Shown here in pieces: positions 6,112 to 6,250 of a stretch of DNA of 6,250 nt. Under the pieces are notes generated by a model. That model was given only the letters and a program-made list of their open reading frames with translations. It searched no databases and had not been told where the DNA came from. The stretch is from Burkholderiales bacterium. Its GTDB lineage: Bacteria; Pseudomonadota; Gammaproteobacteria; Burkholderiales; SG8-41. The translations under genes and the position numbers were made by a program. Each line of letters begins with the position of its first letter. Position 1 is the first letter of the stretch. The stretch is from positions 1-6,250 of the forward strand of contig SYEN01000570.1 of the NCBI GenBank assembly GCA_005800795.1, written 5' to 3'.

Positions 6112-6250
6112 GTTGGCACAAATGACAATCGGATTATTCTCAGACATTTTAACCCGAATGTTGCATAAACAATCCGCTCTCAAGCATTTGACATCATGTG
6201 GAATAGAAATCGCCGCATTTGAGAACGACAAACGCAGTCTACCTCACCCA
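6104..6250 (+). CDS. Hypothetical protein, 3' end beyond the window (partial, tentative)
   Basis: A frame open from base 6038 (after a TAA at 6035-6037) runs without a stop to the window end. From the ATG at 6104 it reads MYRLAQMTIGLFSDILTRML and continues for 49 codons so far. Other possible starts are TTG 6062 and ATG 6122; none has a convincing ribosome binding site. The upstream part of the frame (ESEKLAAAEWIGIWQDGH) also looks protein-like, so the gene may have lost its true start at the junction with the transposase fragment near 6018. No family was recognised. The region has distinctly lower GC (63 of the last 150 bases) than the catabolic genes, which suggests separate origin. An open frame of this size could still be chance. 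Confidence 0.3.
   Translation, partial: MYRLAQMTIGLFSDILTRMLHKQSALKHLTSCGIEIAAFENDKRSLPHP

Overview
The window reads as a piece of a proteobacterial chromosome, most likely a betaproteobacterium of the Burkholderiales type. The reasons are the high-GC, densely packed genes, a Bug-type periplasmic binding protein (a family greatly expanded in that group) and an IS3-family insertion-sequence remnant. The assignment is inferred from gene content; there is no marker gene.

Layout, all on the + strand. Positions 1-62 hold the last 19 codons of an unidentified upstream gene. Positions 64-1056 encode a Bug-family (TctC-like) binding protein. Positions 1059-2192, 2164-2460 and 2457-3878 encode the three parts of a heteromeric flavin/iron-sulfur dehydrogenase of the octopine/nopaline oxidase, D-hydroxyproline dehydrogenase and HcnABC superfamily: a DAO-fold FAD subunit, a small [2Fe-2S] protein, and a two-dinucleotide flavoprotein with a C-terminal BFD-like [2Fe-2S] domain. 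Gaps of 1 and 2 nt followed by overlaps of 29 and 4 nt make 1-3878 one tightly coupled operon. A 116-nt intergenic stretch (3879-3994) carries an AT-rich inverted repeat and an ATCCTG-type short repeat. Positions 3995-5707 then encode a cytoplasmic gamma-glutamyltransferase-fold Ntn-hydrolase.

After 5707 the character changes. A truncated IS3-family orfA with its own leader and ribosome binding site occupies roughly 5752-6018. It breaks into lower-GC DNA (about 42% GC in the last 150 bases by hand count) that carries a reading frame open to the window edge.

Working model (inference): the binding protein captures a small carboxylate or amine-containing compound. The GGT-fold hydrolase removes an acyl or gamma-glutamyl-like group from a conjugate. 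The three-subunit dehydrogenase oxidises a C-N bond (imino acid, opine or secondary amine) and passes electrons through two [2Fe-2S] centres. The substrate cannot be read from the sequence. The hydrolase appears to lack several residues that canonical GGT uses to hold the glutamyl group, so its substrate may not be gamma-glutamyl. No CRISPR array, tRNA or rRNA was seen.
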